Shown here: positions 24,183-32,284 of the stretch, in pieces
How positions within the stretch are numbered: position 1 is the first letter of the stretch
Layout of the letters: the number at the start of each line of letters is the position of its first letter
Assembly: GCA_028280325.1 (NCBI GenBank)
Contig: JANQLZ010000107.1
Coordinates: 1-39,109 of the forward strand
Direction: 5' to 3'
Source: Bacillota bacterium
GTDB lineage: Bacteria; Bacillota; UBA994; PWPR01
DNA length: 39,109 nucleotides
The notes under the pieces: model-generated
Database searches by the model: none
The model's input: the letters and a program-made list of their open reading frames with translations, nothing else
What the model was told of the DNA's origin: nothing
Translations under genes and position numbers: made by a program

Positions 24183-25230
24183 GTTGAAGCACTCGGATAA
24201 GCTGGTTAAGCAGTTTGTCTTATTTTCGGCAAAAATGCTACTGTTCTTAGCACCTGTATTTTTATTGTTGCAATGGCTGACCCTGGCTATGATGGTCAGA
24301 TATGCCGGGCATCTGAACAGTGTTAAAATGGTATCTACACTGTTCAGCCTGGCAATTTGTTTTTTTATTTACTTTGGTCTGACAGTAGCTTTTCTAAGCA
24401 CCAGAGCTGCTCAGGTAAACTATTTGATTGAATGTATCCATAACATGAAAGGGGGAAACCTGGAAAGGGAGATAACAGACGCTGGGCAGGATGAGCTGTC
24501 TCACTTAAGCATGCATATCAATGAGCTAAGAGTAGCCCTGGCCCACAAACAGAATTTAGAAGACTATCAAAACAGTGCCCAGAATTCTTTGCTGGCGGCT
24601 ATTTCCCACGATTTAAGAACCCCTCTGACCAGTCTTATCGGTTATCTGGAAATATTGTCTGATTCAGATTTTAATAATACCCAAAAAAGATTAAAATACC
24701 TTAAACTCTGTACTGAACGAGCCTTGCAGCTTAAAGATCTGGTCAATACAGCGTTTGAACACTTTTATCTCAGTAGCAGTACAATTGAAACCTCTGTCCT
24801 ATTGCGCTGCAATTCAATATCTAAACTCCTCTCTACCCTCAGCCGACGGTTGGATATTTTGGAACGAAACGATTTCATTTACACAACCTCGTTACAACCA
24901 GGCAAATACGCTCTTGTTTACGATATCAGGCTGGTCGAACGTTTATTTGATAATATTTTTACAAATATTGTTCGTTACGGAGACAAACAGACTGTTGTGG
25001 AAATCACAGCTACTATTGAAAAAGATCATTTTAAAATAGAAATTATAAACGGTGTAAATCCAAAAATCTCACTTTACAGTACCAATAGCACCGGTATTGG
25101 TTTGCTAAACTGCAAAAAAATAATGAAACTTCATCAGGGCAAGTTTGTTACCGATGCTGATAAACAGTACTTTAAATCAATCGTCGTATTTCCGATTAAG
25201 CAGAAGAGCTTTACCCCAATTAGCAGTTAG
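24169..25230 (+). CDS. Sensor histidine kinase (VanS-like layout)
   Basis: 353 aa from the ATG at 24169 (GAGAGG upstream), overlapping the response regulator by 14 nt. Two membrane segments at about 18-42 and 60-82 with only a short outer loop, then a HAMP-like stretch (NMKGGNLEREITDAGQDELS, about 95-115), the H-box AISHDLRTPLTSLIGYLE (about 150-167) with the phosphorylated His, N-box RLFDNIFTNIVRYG (about 265-278) and a G2-like motif STGIGLLNCKKIM (about 313-325). The G1 box (DxGxG) is not recognisable: the sequence there reads IINGVNPKI. Reduced ATP binding or an unusual lid is possible. With a short sensor region, it may sense the membrane or a partner protein. Confidence 0.85.
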   Translation: MPSIELKHSDKLVKQFVLFSAKMLLFLAPVFLLLQWLTLAMMVRYAGHLNSVKMVSTLFSLAICFFIYFGLTVAFLSTRAAQVNYLIECIHNMKGGNLEREITDAGQDELSHLSMHINELRVALAHKQNLEDYQNSAQNSLLAAISHDLRTPLTSLIGYLEILSDSDFNNTQKRLKYLKLCTERALQLKDLVNTAFEHFYLSSSTIETSVLLRCNSISKLLSTLSRRLDILERNDFIYTTSLQPGKYALVYDIRLVERLFDNIFTNIVRYGDKQTVVEITATIEKDHFKIEIINGVNPKISLYSTNSTGIGLLNCKKIMKLHQGKFVTDADKQYFKSIVVFPIKQKSFTPISS

Positions 25231-25294
25231 ATATCTAGGCTACAGACCCACGATAGGTGCCCAGCAATTCACCGCAACTTCGATCATTACAAGA

Positions 25295-25912
25295 CTAATA
25301 GGCGGGATCTTTCAATTGCTTTAGCGAAACAACTCGATCACATAATCTCGCCAGTAAAGCCGCTTCATGGCTGATGATTGCCAGCCCGATTTGACGTTCC
25401 TTACAAATGGACAGCAGCTCTGACCATATCTCTGCCTGGGTAATAGCATCGAGCATGGTAGTCATTTCATCGGCAATAATGTATTTTGTGGCAGGATGCA
25501 AAGCCCGCACTATGCAGAACCGCTGAAGTTCCCCTCCAGAAAGTTCAATCGGGAATCTGGTCATCCACTCTTTTTTGATACCAAACCTTGCTAAAATCTG
25601 TTCGTCAGGCCGATAGCTTTCATTGAGAACGTCGCTCATTCTCCACTTGGGATTAACTGCTTTTTCAGCATGCTGGTAAATCAGCTGAACAGGCTGGAAA
25701 TCTTTTTGGGGAAACCTCCTACCATCGACTTTAAGGTTTCCTTCAATCGGCTGCAGATAATTGGAGAGGATTTTAGCCAAGCTCGTTTTGCCACTGCCAC
25801 TATAACCTGATATACCCAGGATTTCTCCATATGAAATTTCAATATTGACATGACGGAACAGCCACTCGTTTTTATGGTAATAAAAGCCTAAATCATTGCC
25901 TGTTAAAGCCAA
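25295..25912 (-). CDS. Nickel/peptide-class ABC importer ATPase 2 (DppF/NikE-like, short)
   Basis: 205 aa, TTG start at 25912 with AGGGGG seven nt upstream, overlapping the first ATPase gene by 10 nt. Walker A GYSGSGKTS (about 36-44), Q-loop LIYQHAEKAV (about 74-83), signature LSGGELQRF (about 124-132), Walker B YIIADEMTTMLDA (about 144-156), H-loop SHE (about 181). It ends soon after the H-loop and so lacks the C-terminal oligopeptide-binding extension seen in many DppF/OppF proteins; short versions are common in NikE-type and opine/metallophore systems. Last gene of the operon and convergent with the kinase gene, 64 nt away. Confidence 0.85.
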   Translation of the reverse strand: MALTGNDLGFYYHKNEWLFRHVNIEISYGEILGISGYSGSGKTSLAKILSNYLQPIEGNLKVDGRRFPQKDFQPVQLIYQHAEKAVNPKWRMSDVLNESYRPDEQILARFGIKKEWMTRFPIELSGGELQRFCIVRALHPATKYIIADEMTTMLDAITQAEIWSELLSICKERQIGLAIISHEAALLARLCDRVVSLKQLKDPAY

Positions 25913-26715
25913 TCTGATACCCCCTTATAGTTGAAAAAGCTGTTTTGAGGAAGTGCATTCCAGAGAGACCGGGTATAGGGGTGCTGCAGTTTCTTTCCAT
26001 TATCTGTGAAATTCTCGGCCAAAGTTGTCTCAACAGTACTGCCGTTTTTCAATACAGTAACTTTATCAGATATGGTAAGCGCTGAAACAATATCATGGGT
26101 AATCAGCATAACTGCGACCCCCTCATCGGCAAATTTCCGCAATTGATTCAGTATTGCACTCAAAGCCTCAGGATGAATGCCGGGGGTAGGTTCGTCGGCA
26201 ATAACCAGTTTAATGCCGCTGCGAACACTGGTAGCAAAAAGTACCCTGCGCAGCATGCCGCCGGACAGTTCAAATGGATACAGCCTGCCATCCTTCTCTT
26301 TGAGTCCGTATCTGCTAAACAGATCTTTTTGGATACTGTCCGCGTTATCTCTGGGCAGCCCGATTTTAACCTGGTCAGCTACCCTCATTAAGGGATCCAG
26401 GTAGTTTACAGATTGAGGGATAAATGAAATTTCCTTGCCTCTCAACCTGGCCTTGCTGGATTCAGTCAAGGGCTGACCGCAGTAAGTTATAGTTCCGCCA
26501 CAGGTCGCATTGCCAGGCAGAATTCCGAGTACAGCATGAGCCAGTAAGCTCTTGCCAGAGCCGCTGGCACCCACAAGGGCCAGCACCTCCCCGGCTTCAA
26601 TTGCTATACTTAAAGATTTTATAGGCGTAATATTTCTGGTCTTTAGTCCTTTAACATATTGGGTAAAAGAGATAGAAAGATTATCTACTTTCAGGACGGT
26701 TTGCTTGTCTTTCAT
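25903..26715 (-). CDS. Nickel/peptide-class ABC importer ATPase 1 (DppD/NikD-like)
   Basis: 270 aa, ATG at 26715 with AGAGGTG upstream. Walker A GASGSGKSL (about 52-60), Q-loop FIPQSVNYLDP (about 96-106) with the family-typical N-x-L-D-P, signature LSGGMLRRV (about 144-152), Walker B LVIADEPTPGIHP (about 165-177) and H-loop THD (about 199). The position normally occupied by D-loop GLD reads GIH. Pairs with the DppF-like ATPase to drive import through the two permeases encoded upstream. Confidence 0.88.
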   Translation of the reverse strand: MKDKQTVLKVDNLSISFTQYVKGLKTRNITPIKSLSIAIEAGEVLALVGASGSGKSLLAHAVLGILPGNATCGGTITYCGQPLTESSKARLRGKEISFIPQSVNYLDPLMRVADQVKIGLPRDNADSIQKDLFSRYGLKEKDGRLYPFELSGGMLRRVLFATSVRSGIKLVIADEPTPGIHPEALSAILNQLRKFADEGVAVMLITHDIVSALTISDKVTVLKNGSTVETTLAENFTDNGKKLQHPYTRSLWNALPQNSFFNYKGVSDWL

Positions 26716-26724
26716 TGGACACCT

Positions 26725-27549
26725 CTATTCATTGGCACTAGCCGGGTTAATCAGGATTTTAACCTGTTCCCCGATATTATCAAAGCTCTTTACCACCAAA
26801 ACCAATACTAAGCCCGGGAAAACGGCCAGCCACCAGTCACCAATGGAAATATGTTTTACTGCCTCCGATAAAATCAGCCCTATCGAAGGGGTTTGAACCG
26901 ATAACCCAAAGCCCAAAAAAGTAATTGAAGCTTCATGAACAATGGCATGGGGAAAAAGCAATAAAAATCCGACCATTATCTGAGGAATAATATGGGGTAA
27001 GATGTGCTTAGTGGCGATATACCATTTCGATTTGCCGAAGCTCTTTGAAATCTGAATATACTGAGAGTTCTTAAGGGCATAAACCTCTCCACGAATAATC
27101 CGTGTCAGTGACGGCCAGTGAGTAAAAGCCACTCCAAAAACAACCCCTTTGATTCCTCCACCAACAGCAAATGATATTAAAATAATAAATATTAAGTGGG
27201 GCATGCCGATAAACATATCAACCAGCCAGGATATTACTGAATCAACCTTTTTGCCCAGGGTTGCGGCGGCGATACCCAAACAGGTCGCCAATGAGGCCCC
27301 GACAAAGGCCCCTAAAAAGCCGACAAACAGCGACAGCCTCAACCCTTTCAGAGTTCGAGTGAGCATGTCTCGTCCCAGCCAATCAGTGCCAAACAGGTGC
27401 CTAAAGGTAGGAGGCAGGCTTTTTTTAGCAAAATCCGTTATCAAATTGTCAGGACTCAACCAAAAACTAAAGATGATTGTCAAGGCAATTATCGAGCCGG
27501 ATACGGCCAGGGAGATCAGCATTTTGCTTCGGGCATTATATTTTTTCAT
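26725..27549 (-). CDS. ABC importer permease DppC/NikC-like
   Basis: 274 aa, ATG at 27549, 4 nt after the DppB-like gene. Begins with a basic N-terminus and TM1 (about 10-30), then an extracytoplasmic segment containing FGTDWLGRDMLTR, the signature of the DppC/NikC group. Five more helices follow, with the EAA-type cytoplasmic loop around ISKSFGKSKWYIATKHILPH (about 170-189) that docks on the ATPase. Ends with a hydrophilic tail. Substrate specificity does not come from the permease; see the binding protein. Confidence 0.88.
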   Translation of the reverse strand: MKKYNARSKMLISLAVSGSIIALTIIFSFWLSPDNLITDFAKKSLPPTFRHLFGTDWLGRDMLTRTLKGLRLSLFVGFLGAFVGASLATCLGIAAATLGKKVDSVISWLVDMFIGMPHLIFIILISFAVGGGIKGVVFGVAFTHWPSLTRIIRGEVYALKNSQYIQISKSFGKSKWYIATKHILPHIIPQIMVGFLLLFPHAIVHEASITFLGFGLSVQTPSIGLILSEAVKHISIGDWWLAVFPGLVLVLVVKSFDNIGEQVKILINPASANE

Positions 27550-27553
27550 GTCT

Positions 27554-28528
27554 CTACACCCCCTCTTTCAACCTGGGATTTATGGACGCATTAAGCAGGT
27601 CAGCAATGGTATTGCCTGCAAAGACGAATACTGCACTGATCATCACAATACCCATCAACAGCGGTAAATCGCCTTTTAAGCCGGCATCGGTCAAGGTGGA
27701 ACCCAGCCCTGGATAGGAAAAAACCTGTTCAGCTAATACTGAGCCCCCAAATAACTCACCGAAATAAGCAAAATGCAAGGTAATCGCCGGCAGGGCAACG
27801 TTCCGCAAGCCGTGATTTTTAATTATTTGCCAGGTTGTTTCTCCACGGGCCTTGGCAAAAATAATATATTCACTGCTCAACACTTCGATCATTTTTTCAC
27901 GGGTGTGAAGAGTGACATTGGCTATACCCAGAATACTCAGGGTCAGGGCTGGCAGCACCAGATGATGAAGCCGATCCCATAAAGTTACCTCTGAACTGGT
28001 TACCCCTATTGGCACAGAAATGCCAATTGGAAACCATCTGAGCCAGACCGAAAAGATAATCAATAACAGTAGCCCCAGCCAAAATGTAGGGATTGAGGCC
28101 TGCACATAAGCAATCCATTTTATGAACCTGTCTAAAACTTTCCCTTTTTTTACTGCAGCTGTAACCCCCAGTATAAATCCGATTACCCCGGAGAGTAACC
28201 AGGATATGCCCATCAGGGCAGCTGATGCGACAGCCTTTTCCTTTATAATTTCTACAACCGGTTTTCTGTGTATTTTGGAGACACCAAAGTCCCCTCTGAG
28301 CAGGTTTGATAACCAGGTCAGGTACTGCTCACTTGCCGGCCGGTCCAGGCCCCAGTATTCTTCCAGGGCCAGACGCTGTTCCGGGGTAAGCGAGGTGTCT
28401 CCACCCACATAAGCTGCAATGGGGTCAATTGGAGAGCACTGGAGCATTATAAAAGATAAAATTGATAAGCCAATCAATAAGGTGAGCCCTCTGATAAATC
28501 TATGAGCAAAGAATTTGGTGCCGATCAA
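27554..28528 (-). CDS. ABC importer permease DppB/NikB-like
   Basis: 324 aa, TTG start at 28528 with AGGGATGAG upstream. Family features: N-terminal helix (about 12-30), SPIDPIAAYVGGDTSLTPEQ (about 31-50), GLDRPASEQYLTWLSNLLRG (about 73-92) and the EAA loop KNHGLRNVALPAITLH (about 234-249), then FGGSVLAEQVFSYPGLG and the terminal DLLNASINPRLK. These are the standard DppB/OppB/NikB motifs. It forms the translocation pore with the DppC-like subunit. Confidence 0.9.
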   Translation of the reverse strand: MIGTKFFAHRFIRGLTLLIGLSILSFIMLQCSPIDPIAAYVGGDTSLTPEQRLALEEYWGLDRPASEQYLTWLSNLLRGDFGVSKIHRKPVVEIIKEKAVASAALMGISWLLSGVIGFILGVTAAVKKGKVLDRFIKWIAYVQASIPTFWLGLLLLIIFSVWLRWFPIGISVPIGVTSSEVTLWDRLHHLVLPALTLSILGIANVTLHTREKMIEVLSSEYIIFAKARGETTWQIIKNHGLRNVALPAITLHFAYFGELFGGSVLAEQVFSYPGLGSTLTDAGLKGDLPLLMGIVMISAVFVFAGNTIADLLNASINPRLKEGV

Positions 28529-28596
28529 CTAATCTCATCCCTTCTTGCCAGCCCAATGCACGATCTTTTGTTACAGTGTATTGAGCTGGATGTTGT

Positions 28597-30240
28597 TTAT
28601 TTCTCTGATGCATCCCAGGTCCATTCACTAATATTGGCGAGCAGCGACCATTCATGCCCATGGGTATGAATCGGCTGGTGTCCGACATTTATTCTGGAAT
28701 TACCCATGTACAGATGGTCAAGCCTGATCAACCAGGCAAACGGGGCGTCGCCTAAAGCACTCGCTCCGGTAACACCATTCCATTGAGCGAGTTTCCAGTT
28801 TTCATTGGCTTCTTCTTGGGTAGAGGCATGCATCGCCTGCTCCATATACTCGGTTACCACAGGGTTATTCATGTATACAATATTATTGTAAGCAATACCA
28901 GCTAAATCTGGATGATGCATACGATAGAACTGATGGGGATGATGCCGTCCACCCGCAAATAATAACGGATTAGAGTGCATTTTGGTTTTCATTTCATCCC
29001 AGTTGCTGCCCACTAAATTAATATTAATACCTAAATTTTTGGCTTGTTCAGCCACAACAATAGCTATATTGGTTCTGATGACATCAGCAGAAGGGTGATA
29101 AAGGCTGCACTCTGCTTTTAGACCGTTCTTCTCTCTTATGCCATCATTGTCATCATCTACCCATCCAGCATCTTGGAGAAGCTGTTGAGCTGCGGCTACC
29201 TGATTATCCTCGATTATGGTTGCTTCATTCCACCAGGGCATTTTGTCCACCAGAGAGTACGCTTTTTTGCCGTGGCCGTTGAGCACTGTATCGACGATAG
29301 CCTGCCTGTTCAAGCCCATGTTTAATGCCCTTCTAATAGCTATATCAGCAGTAACATCATTGCCAATCGGATAGCCATCCGGGGTGGTACCGCTGCCGCT
29401 TTTCTGGGTAGGCAGAGAAACCCCTCGGACATCGTTACTTTCATAAGAATAGAGTTTCCAGCCCGGTATTTGCTCGTCGGCAAATTCAGGCAGCACGTAA
29501 ATCATATCGACAGTTCCATTTTTAGCAGCAGCCAGGGCAGCATTTTCATCCAAAAACAGCAGGGTGAACTTCTTAAAATGCGGCTCGTTGCCAGCATAGT
29601 AAGGATTTACTTCAAATATCGCCTGCTGACCCTTATCCCATTGCACCAGTTTATAAGGACCAGAACCGATCGGATTTTCGGAGTAATTATCATCATAATG
29701 ATTGCTGGGCAGGATGACTATCTCAGTCAGTTGAGCTACAAAAGTGGAACGCGGCTCAGATAAATGAAAAACTAAAGTCTGCTGATCTTTTACTTCGATC
29801 TCTTCTAAAAAAGTTAAATCCCAATGAATACCGTCTTCCTTGAGCATTTCATACGTAAATTTAACATCTTCAATGGTAACTGCTTCACCATTAGAAAATT
29901 TATAGTCCTCTCTGAGATGGAAAGTCCAGGTTAAAGCATCTTCACTGACAAAATACGACTCAGCGAGATCCCCAATAATCTCTAAGTCTGGGGTTCTTGT
30001 TAAGAGTGTATCGTGGATAATTTGCGATTGGCTGTACAGGCCCCACCTTTTTCTTGGGTCAAATTCTCCTGGCGGCCTTGTCCCCATGCAAATAACTAAT
30101 TCTTCTTTGTTATCCTGGTTATCTACTTGCAGGTTGGGGTTAACAGGGCCCTGTGCTGGCTGATTACAGCCGGCCAGTAAACCAGTAAATACTATCCCAA
30201 CGCAGACAAAAAGCAGTATTTTCTTTAAGTTCTTTTTCAT
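28597..30240 (-). CDS. Nickel/peptide-class substrate-binding lipoprotein with His-rich C-terminal half
   Basis: 547 aa, ATG at 30240 with GGGAGA upstream; first gene of the importer operon. Signal peptide with lipobox LLAG/C (Cys about 25). SBP family 5 core: EELVICMGTRPPGEFDP, LAESYFVSEDALTWTFHLRE, NPIGSGPYKLVQWD, ALNMGLNRQAI. The C-terminal half contains two His clusters, GGRHHPHQFYRMHHPD (about 428-443) and GHQPIHTHGHEW (about 523-534). Plain dipeptide-binding proteins rarely have these; nickel or metal-chelate binders often do. Position of the clusters near the ligand cleft is inferred from family topology. I therefore favour Ni/Co or a metal-chelate as substrate over peptides, with moderate confidence; 'oligopeptide-binding protein' remains possible. 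Confidence 0.8.
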   Translation of the reverse strand: MKKNLKKILLFVCVGIVFTGLLAGCNQPAQGPVNPNLQVDNQDNKEELVICMGTRPPGEFDPRKRWGLYSQSQIIHDTLLTRTPDLEIIGDLAESYFVSEDALTWTFHLREDYKFSNGEAVTIEDVKFTYEMLKEDGIHWDLTFLEEIEVKDQQTLVFHLSEPRSTFVAQLTEIVILPSNHYDDNYSENPIGSGPYKLVQWDKGQQAIFEVNPYYAGNEPHFKKFTLLFLDENAALAAAKNGTVDMIYVLPEFADEQIPGWKLYSYESNDVRGVSLPTQKSGSGTTPDGYPIGNDVTADIAIRRALNMGLNRQAIVDTVLNGHGKKAYSLVDKMPWWNEATIIEDNQVAAAQQLLQDAGWVDDDNDGIREKNGLKAECSLYHPSADVIRTNIAIVVAEQAKNLGININLVGSNWDEMKTKMHSNPLLFAGGRHHPHQFYRMHHPDLAGIAYNNIVYMNNPVVTEYMEQAMHASTQEEANENWKLAQWNGVTGASALGDAPFAWLIRLDHLYMGNSRINVGHQPIHTHGHEWSLLANISEWTWDASEK

Positions 30241-30261
30241 ATTGTTCTCCCTTGAATAATT

Positions 30262-30313
30262 GTTAGTTGAGACTAACTAACTGAATGATAATAAATAGCA
30301 TACTGCAAATCAA
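30262..30313 (-). promoter_or_regulatory. Promoter and overlapping inverted-repeat operator of the ABC importer
   Basis: Minus strand TTGATT (30313-30308), 17-bp spacer, TATCAT (30290-30285). The predicted start near 30278 falls inside a 7-6-7 inverted repeat, GTTAGTT-N6-AACTAAC (30262-30281). The TTAG...CTAA form resembles the boxes of DtxR/MntR-type metal repressors, which fits a metal importer. Repression by blocking polymerase is the simplest reading. Confidence 0.5.
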
Positions 30314-30398
30314 TAAAATACAGTAAACTTCATAATTCTTCATAAATGACTTTTATAAAAAACCTGCTAAAAAATAAGGCTTATTTTAGCTAGGAAAT

Positions 30399-30436
30399 AA
30401 AAAAAGTTGCCGGCAGTTAATACCGACAACTTTTTT
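30399..30436 (-). terminator. Terminator of the DUF3795 gene
   Basis: Inverted arms AAAAAGTTGCCGG and CCGACAACTTTTT with one mismatch and a 9-nt loop. On the minus strand the stem is followed by TTTTTTTATTT, a good rho-independent terminator about 60 nt past the DUF3795 stop. The A/T-flanked stem could also work on the plus strand. Confidence 0.7.
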
Positions 30437-30494
30437 ATATTTAGTTTTTATCAATAAATCAGCTTGCTACTGTTTGGCCTGATATAATATTTGC

Positions 30495-30974
30495 TTAATC
30501 GTTCCTCATATGATGGATATATTGAGATTTGCTTTTGAAATCCTCAAAAAACTTCATAGCTCCGTATTCCTTTATATATCTATTATGAGCCAACCACTTA
30601 TCATTGTTTTTTTCACTGAATATACCTGACAGCTTTACTTTCTCACATGGAAATTCATGACACTCTCCGCAGAAATCCACATTATGTTCTTGCGTGCATG
30701 CTAAAATGAAGCAATCTTTTATACATGAATCAGCTTTTGGGTTGCTTCTACACCCCTCACAGACACTCAAGTGATTAGCTAAAAACTCTAATGTCTGGGT
30801 AAATTTTTTAACATTTTCATCTCTTTTAAGCTCATAAAAGCCCAGAAAATAATTATTTAATTGCTTGGCATGATGACCAATAACCCCTCTTTCAAATTCA
30901 GCACAGGCATAACACAATATCGAGCACGGAGCTACAAAGTCAAGTAACTTTTCCTTGGTAATTTTATCATTCAT
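30495..30974 (-). CDS. DUF3795 Cys-rich protein
   Basis: 159 aa, ATG at 30974 (AGGAAAC about 12 nt upstream, longer than usual). Cysteines are clustered: C-S-I-L-C-Y-A-C (about 17-24), C-E-G-C (about 73-76), C-I-K-D-C (about 84-88) with a further C at 93, and C-G-E-C-H-E-F-P-C (about 102-110). The FVAPCSILCYACAEFERG start and the CxxCxEFPCEKV pattern are the DUF3795 signature. The residues suggest metal (Zn or Fe-S) binding. No function is known to me for the family; it is common in anaerobes. Single gene with its own terminator. Confidence 0.75.
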   Translation of the reverse strand: MNDKITKEKLLDFVAPCSILCYACAEFERGVIGHHAKQLNNYFLGFYELKRDENVKKFTQTLEFLANHLSVCEGCRSNPKADSCIKDCFILACTQEHNVDFCGECHEFPCEKVKLSGIFSEKNNDKWLAHNRYIKEYGAMKFFEDFKSKSQYIHHMRND

Positions 30975-31024
30975 CTATTAAAGTTTCCTTTCTGCTTATC
31001 TGTTTAACTGATTTTAATTGCTGA

Positions 31025-32041
31025 CTACAGTTTCCACTGATAAATACAGGTCTTTCTCTCACCTGACTGATAAAGCTCATGCTGTTGAGGAATATCTACT
31101 ATTCTGATCAAATCGGCACCTATTTTCTCGCAGGTGCGTCTTGAGGCGATATTATTGGGGTTATTGGTGATTAAAACGTTTTTAAAACCAAGCCTCTTGG
31201 CAATATTTTTTATCAGCAGACAGGCCTTGGCTGAGTAGCTGTTACCTCGATATTCCTGGTAAACTCTATAACCAATATGTCCACTATAGTATACACTTTT
31301 ATTAAAGCCCACCTTAAAATGAAGCTTGCCAATGTTAAACAAACCCTTATAAAACTTTATATCAAAAATATAATTGGCTACATAGTTTTTCTCCGGAACA
31401 GCCCGGAGCATTCTTCGGCAAACCAGTTGAATTTCTCCGTCAGTTGTGGTTTGTATCTGCTTATAATTTATAACGGTGGGGGTATTGAAAACATCTTGAT
31501 TTAAAACCGAATAAACTGCTACGTCTCGGGGACAGTTGCTGGTAGTAATGTATTGCCTCAAAACCCCTTCATACTGCATCCCGGCCTTGGACATTACCTT
31601 TCCAGAGGAAATATTCTGCACATCATGAATGGCCTGTATTCTATTTACATTAATCTCGAACAGCAAGTAATGAATAACTGCTCTTAAAGCCTCAGTCATA
31701 ATTCCACTACCCCAGTGTTTTCGACTCAGGCAATATCCAACCTCAGCAGTAGCGGAGGATTCCAGGATTTTAACAACAGTAATTGATCCAATAGCTACAC
31801 TGTCTGTTTTAAAGGTAATTGCCCAATTATAGCAGTTTAGCTTGTGATACTGATTAAGCCAACTGCTTATAATGTTTTTGGTTACATTAATTGATCCATG
31901 AGGGCTCCAACTCAAGTATTTAGTTACCTCGCTGTCATCTGCCCAATTATTAAACATGGACTCAGCGTCATCGATACAAAATCTTCTCAGCAATAGTCGC
32001 TCGGTTTCTATTGTCTGAGTTCCGGCATGAATCAACCGCAT
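31025..32041 (-). CDS. Double-GNAT N-acetyltransferase (paralogue B)
   Basis: 338 aa from the ATG at 32041 with AGGGGG seven nt upstream; the longer TTG frame lies before the site. The N-terminal half (about 8-180) is a RimJ/RimL-type GNAT: IETERLLLRRF, SEVTKYLSWSPHGS, acetyl-CoA loop RKHWGSGIMTEALRAV and ASHDVQN-like N-R-I-Q-A-I-H region. The C-terminal half (about 190-338) is a second, diverged GNAT: YRGNSYSAKACLLIKNIAKR, LITNNPNNIASRRTCEKIGA and the ending SGERKTCIYQWKL. It is clearly paralogous to the next gene upstream, which lies 243 nt away in the same direction. Substrate unknown. Confidence 0.78.
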   Translation of the reverse strand: MRLIHAGTQTIETERLLLRRFCIDDAESMFNNWADDSEVTKYLSWSPHGSINVTKNIISSWLNQYHKLNCYNWAITFKTDSVAIGSITVVKILESSATAEVGYCLSRKHWGSGIMTEALRAVIHYLLFEINVNRIQAIHDVQNISSGKVMSKAGMQYEGVLRQYITTSNCPRDVAVYSVLNQDVFNTPTVINYKQIQTTTDGEIQLVCRRMLRAVPEKNYVANYIFDIKFYKGLFNIGKLHFKVGFNKSVYYSGHIGYRVYQEYRGNSYSAKACLLIKNIAKRLGFKNVLITNNPNNIASRRTCEKIGADLIRIVDIPQQHELYQSGERKTCIYQWKL

Positions 32042-32284
32042 GCTTATGCCCCCTAAGCACAAATAACACTACTTTTAATATATTGAAGCAAGCTAAAATA
32101 TATTAAAAACAAATTCCCAAAATGTTAAATCATTTCGCTCTGAATATTCATAAATTTCAAGCTTATTAAACATCTACTATAATATAGCAGAAGAAACAAA
32201 TTGTTGTCAAAATATTAGCATAAGAATCCCAAACCTGCTGTAAAGTATCTTAAACAATAAATTTCAGGCAGTTTTCTAAGCTGC

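Noticed and set aside
24755-25039. 94-codon frame inside the histidine kinase gene
   Set aside because: Alternate frame within a gene whose H, N and G2-like boxes are in the main frame.
27149-28412. Several 65-170 codon plus-strand frames across the importer permease genes
   Set aside because: They are antisense to DppB/DppC-like genes with clear family motifs; none has a ribosome site or domain.
28597-30240. Naming the importer nikABCDE outright
   Set aside because: His clusters and the operator favour a metal, but no residue pattern seen here separates nickel from metallophore or peptide binding, so no symbols were given.
30371-30387. AT-only inverted repeat AAAATAAG-G-CTTATTTT
   Set aside because: Too weak to act as a terminator and sits beside a much better one at 30399-30436.
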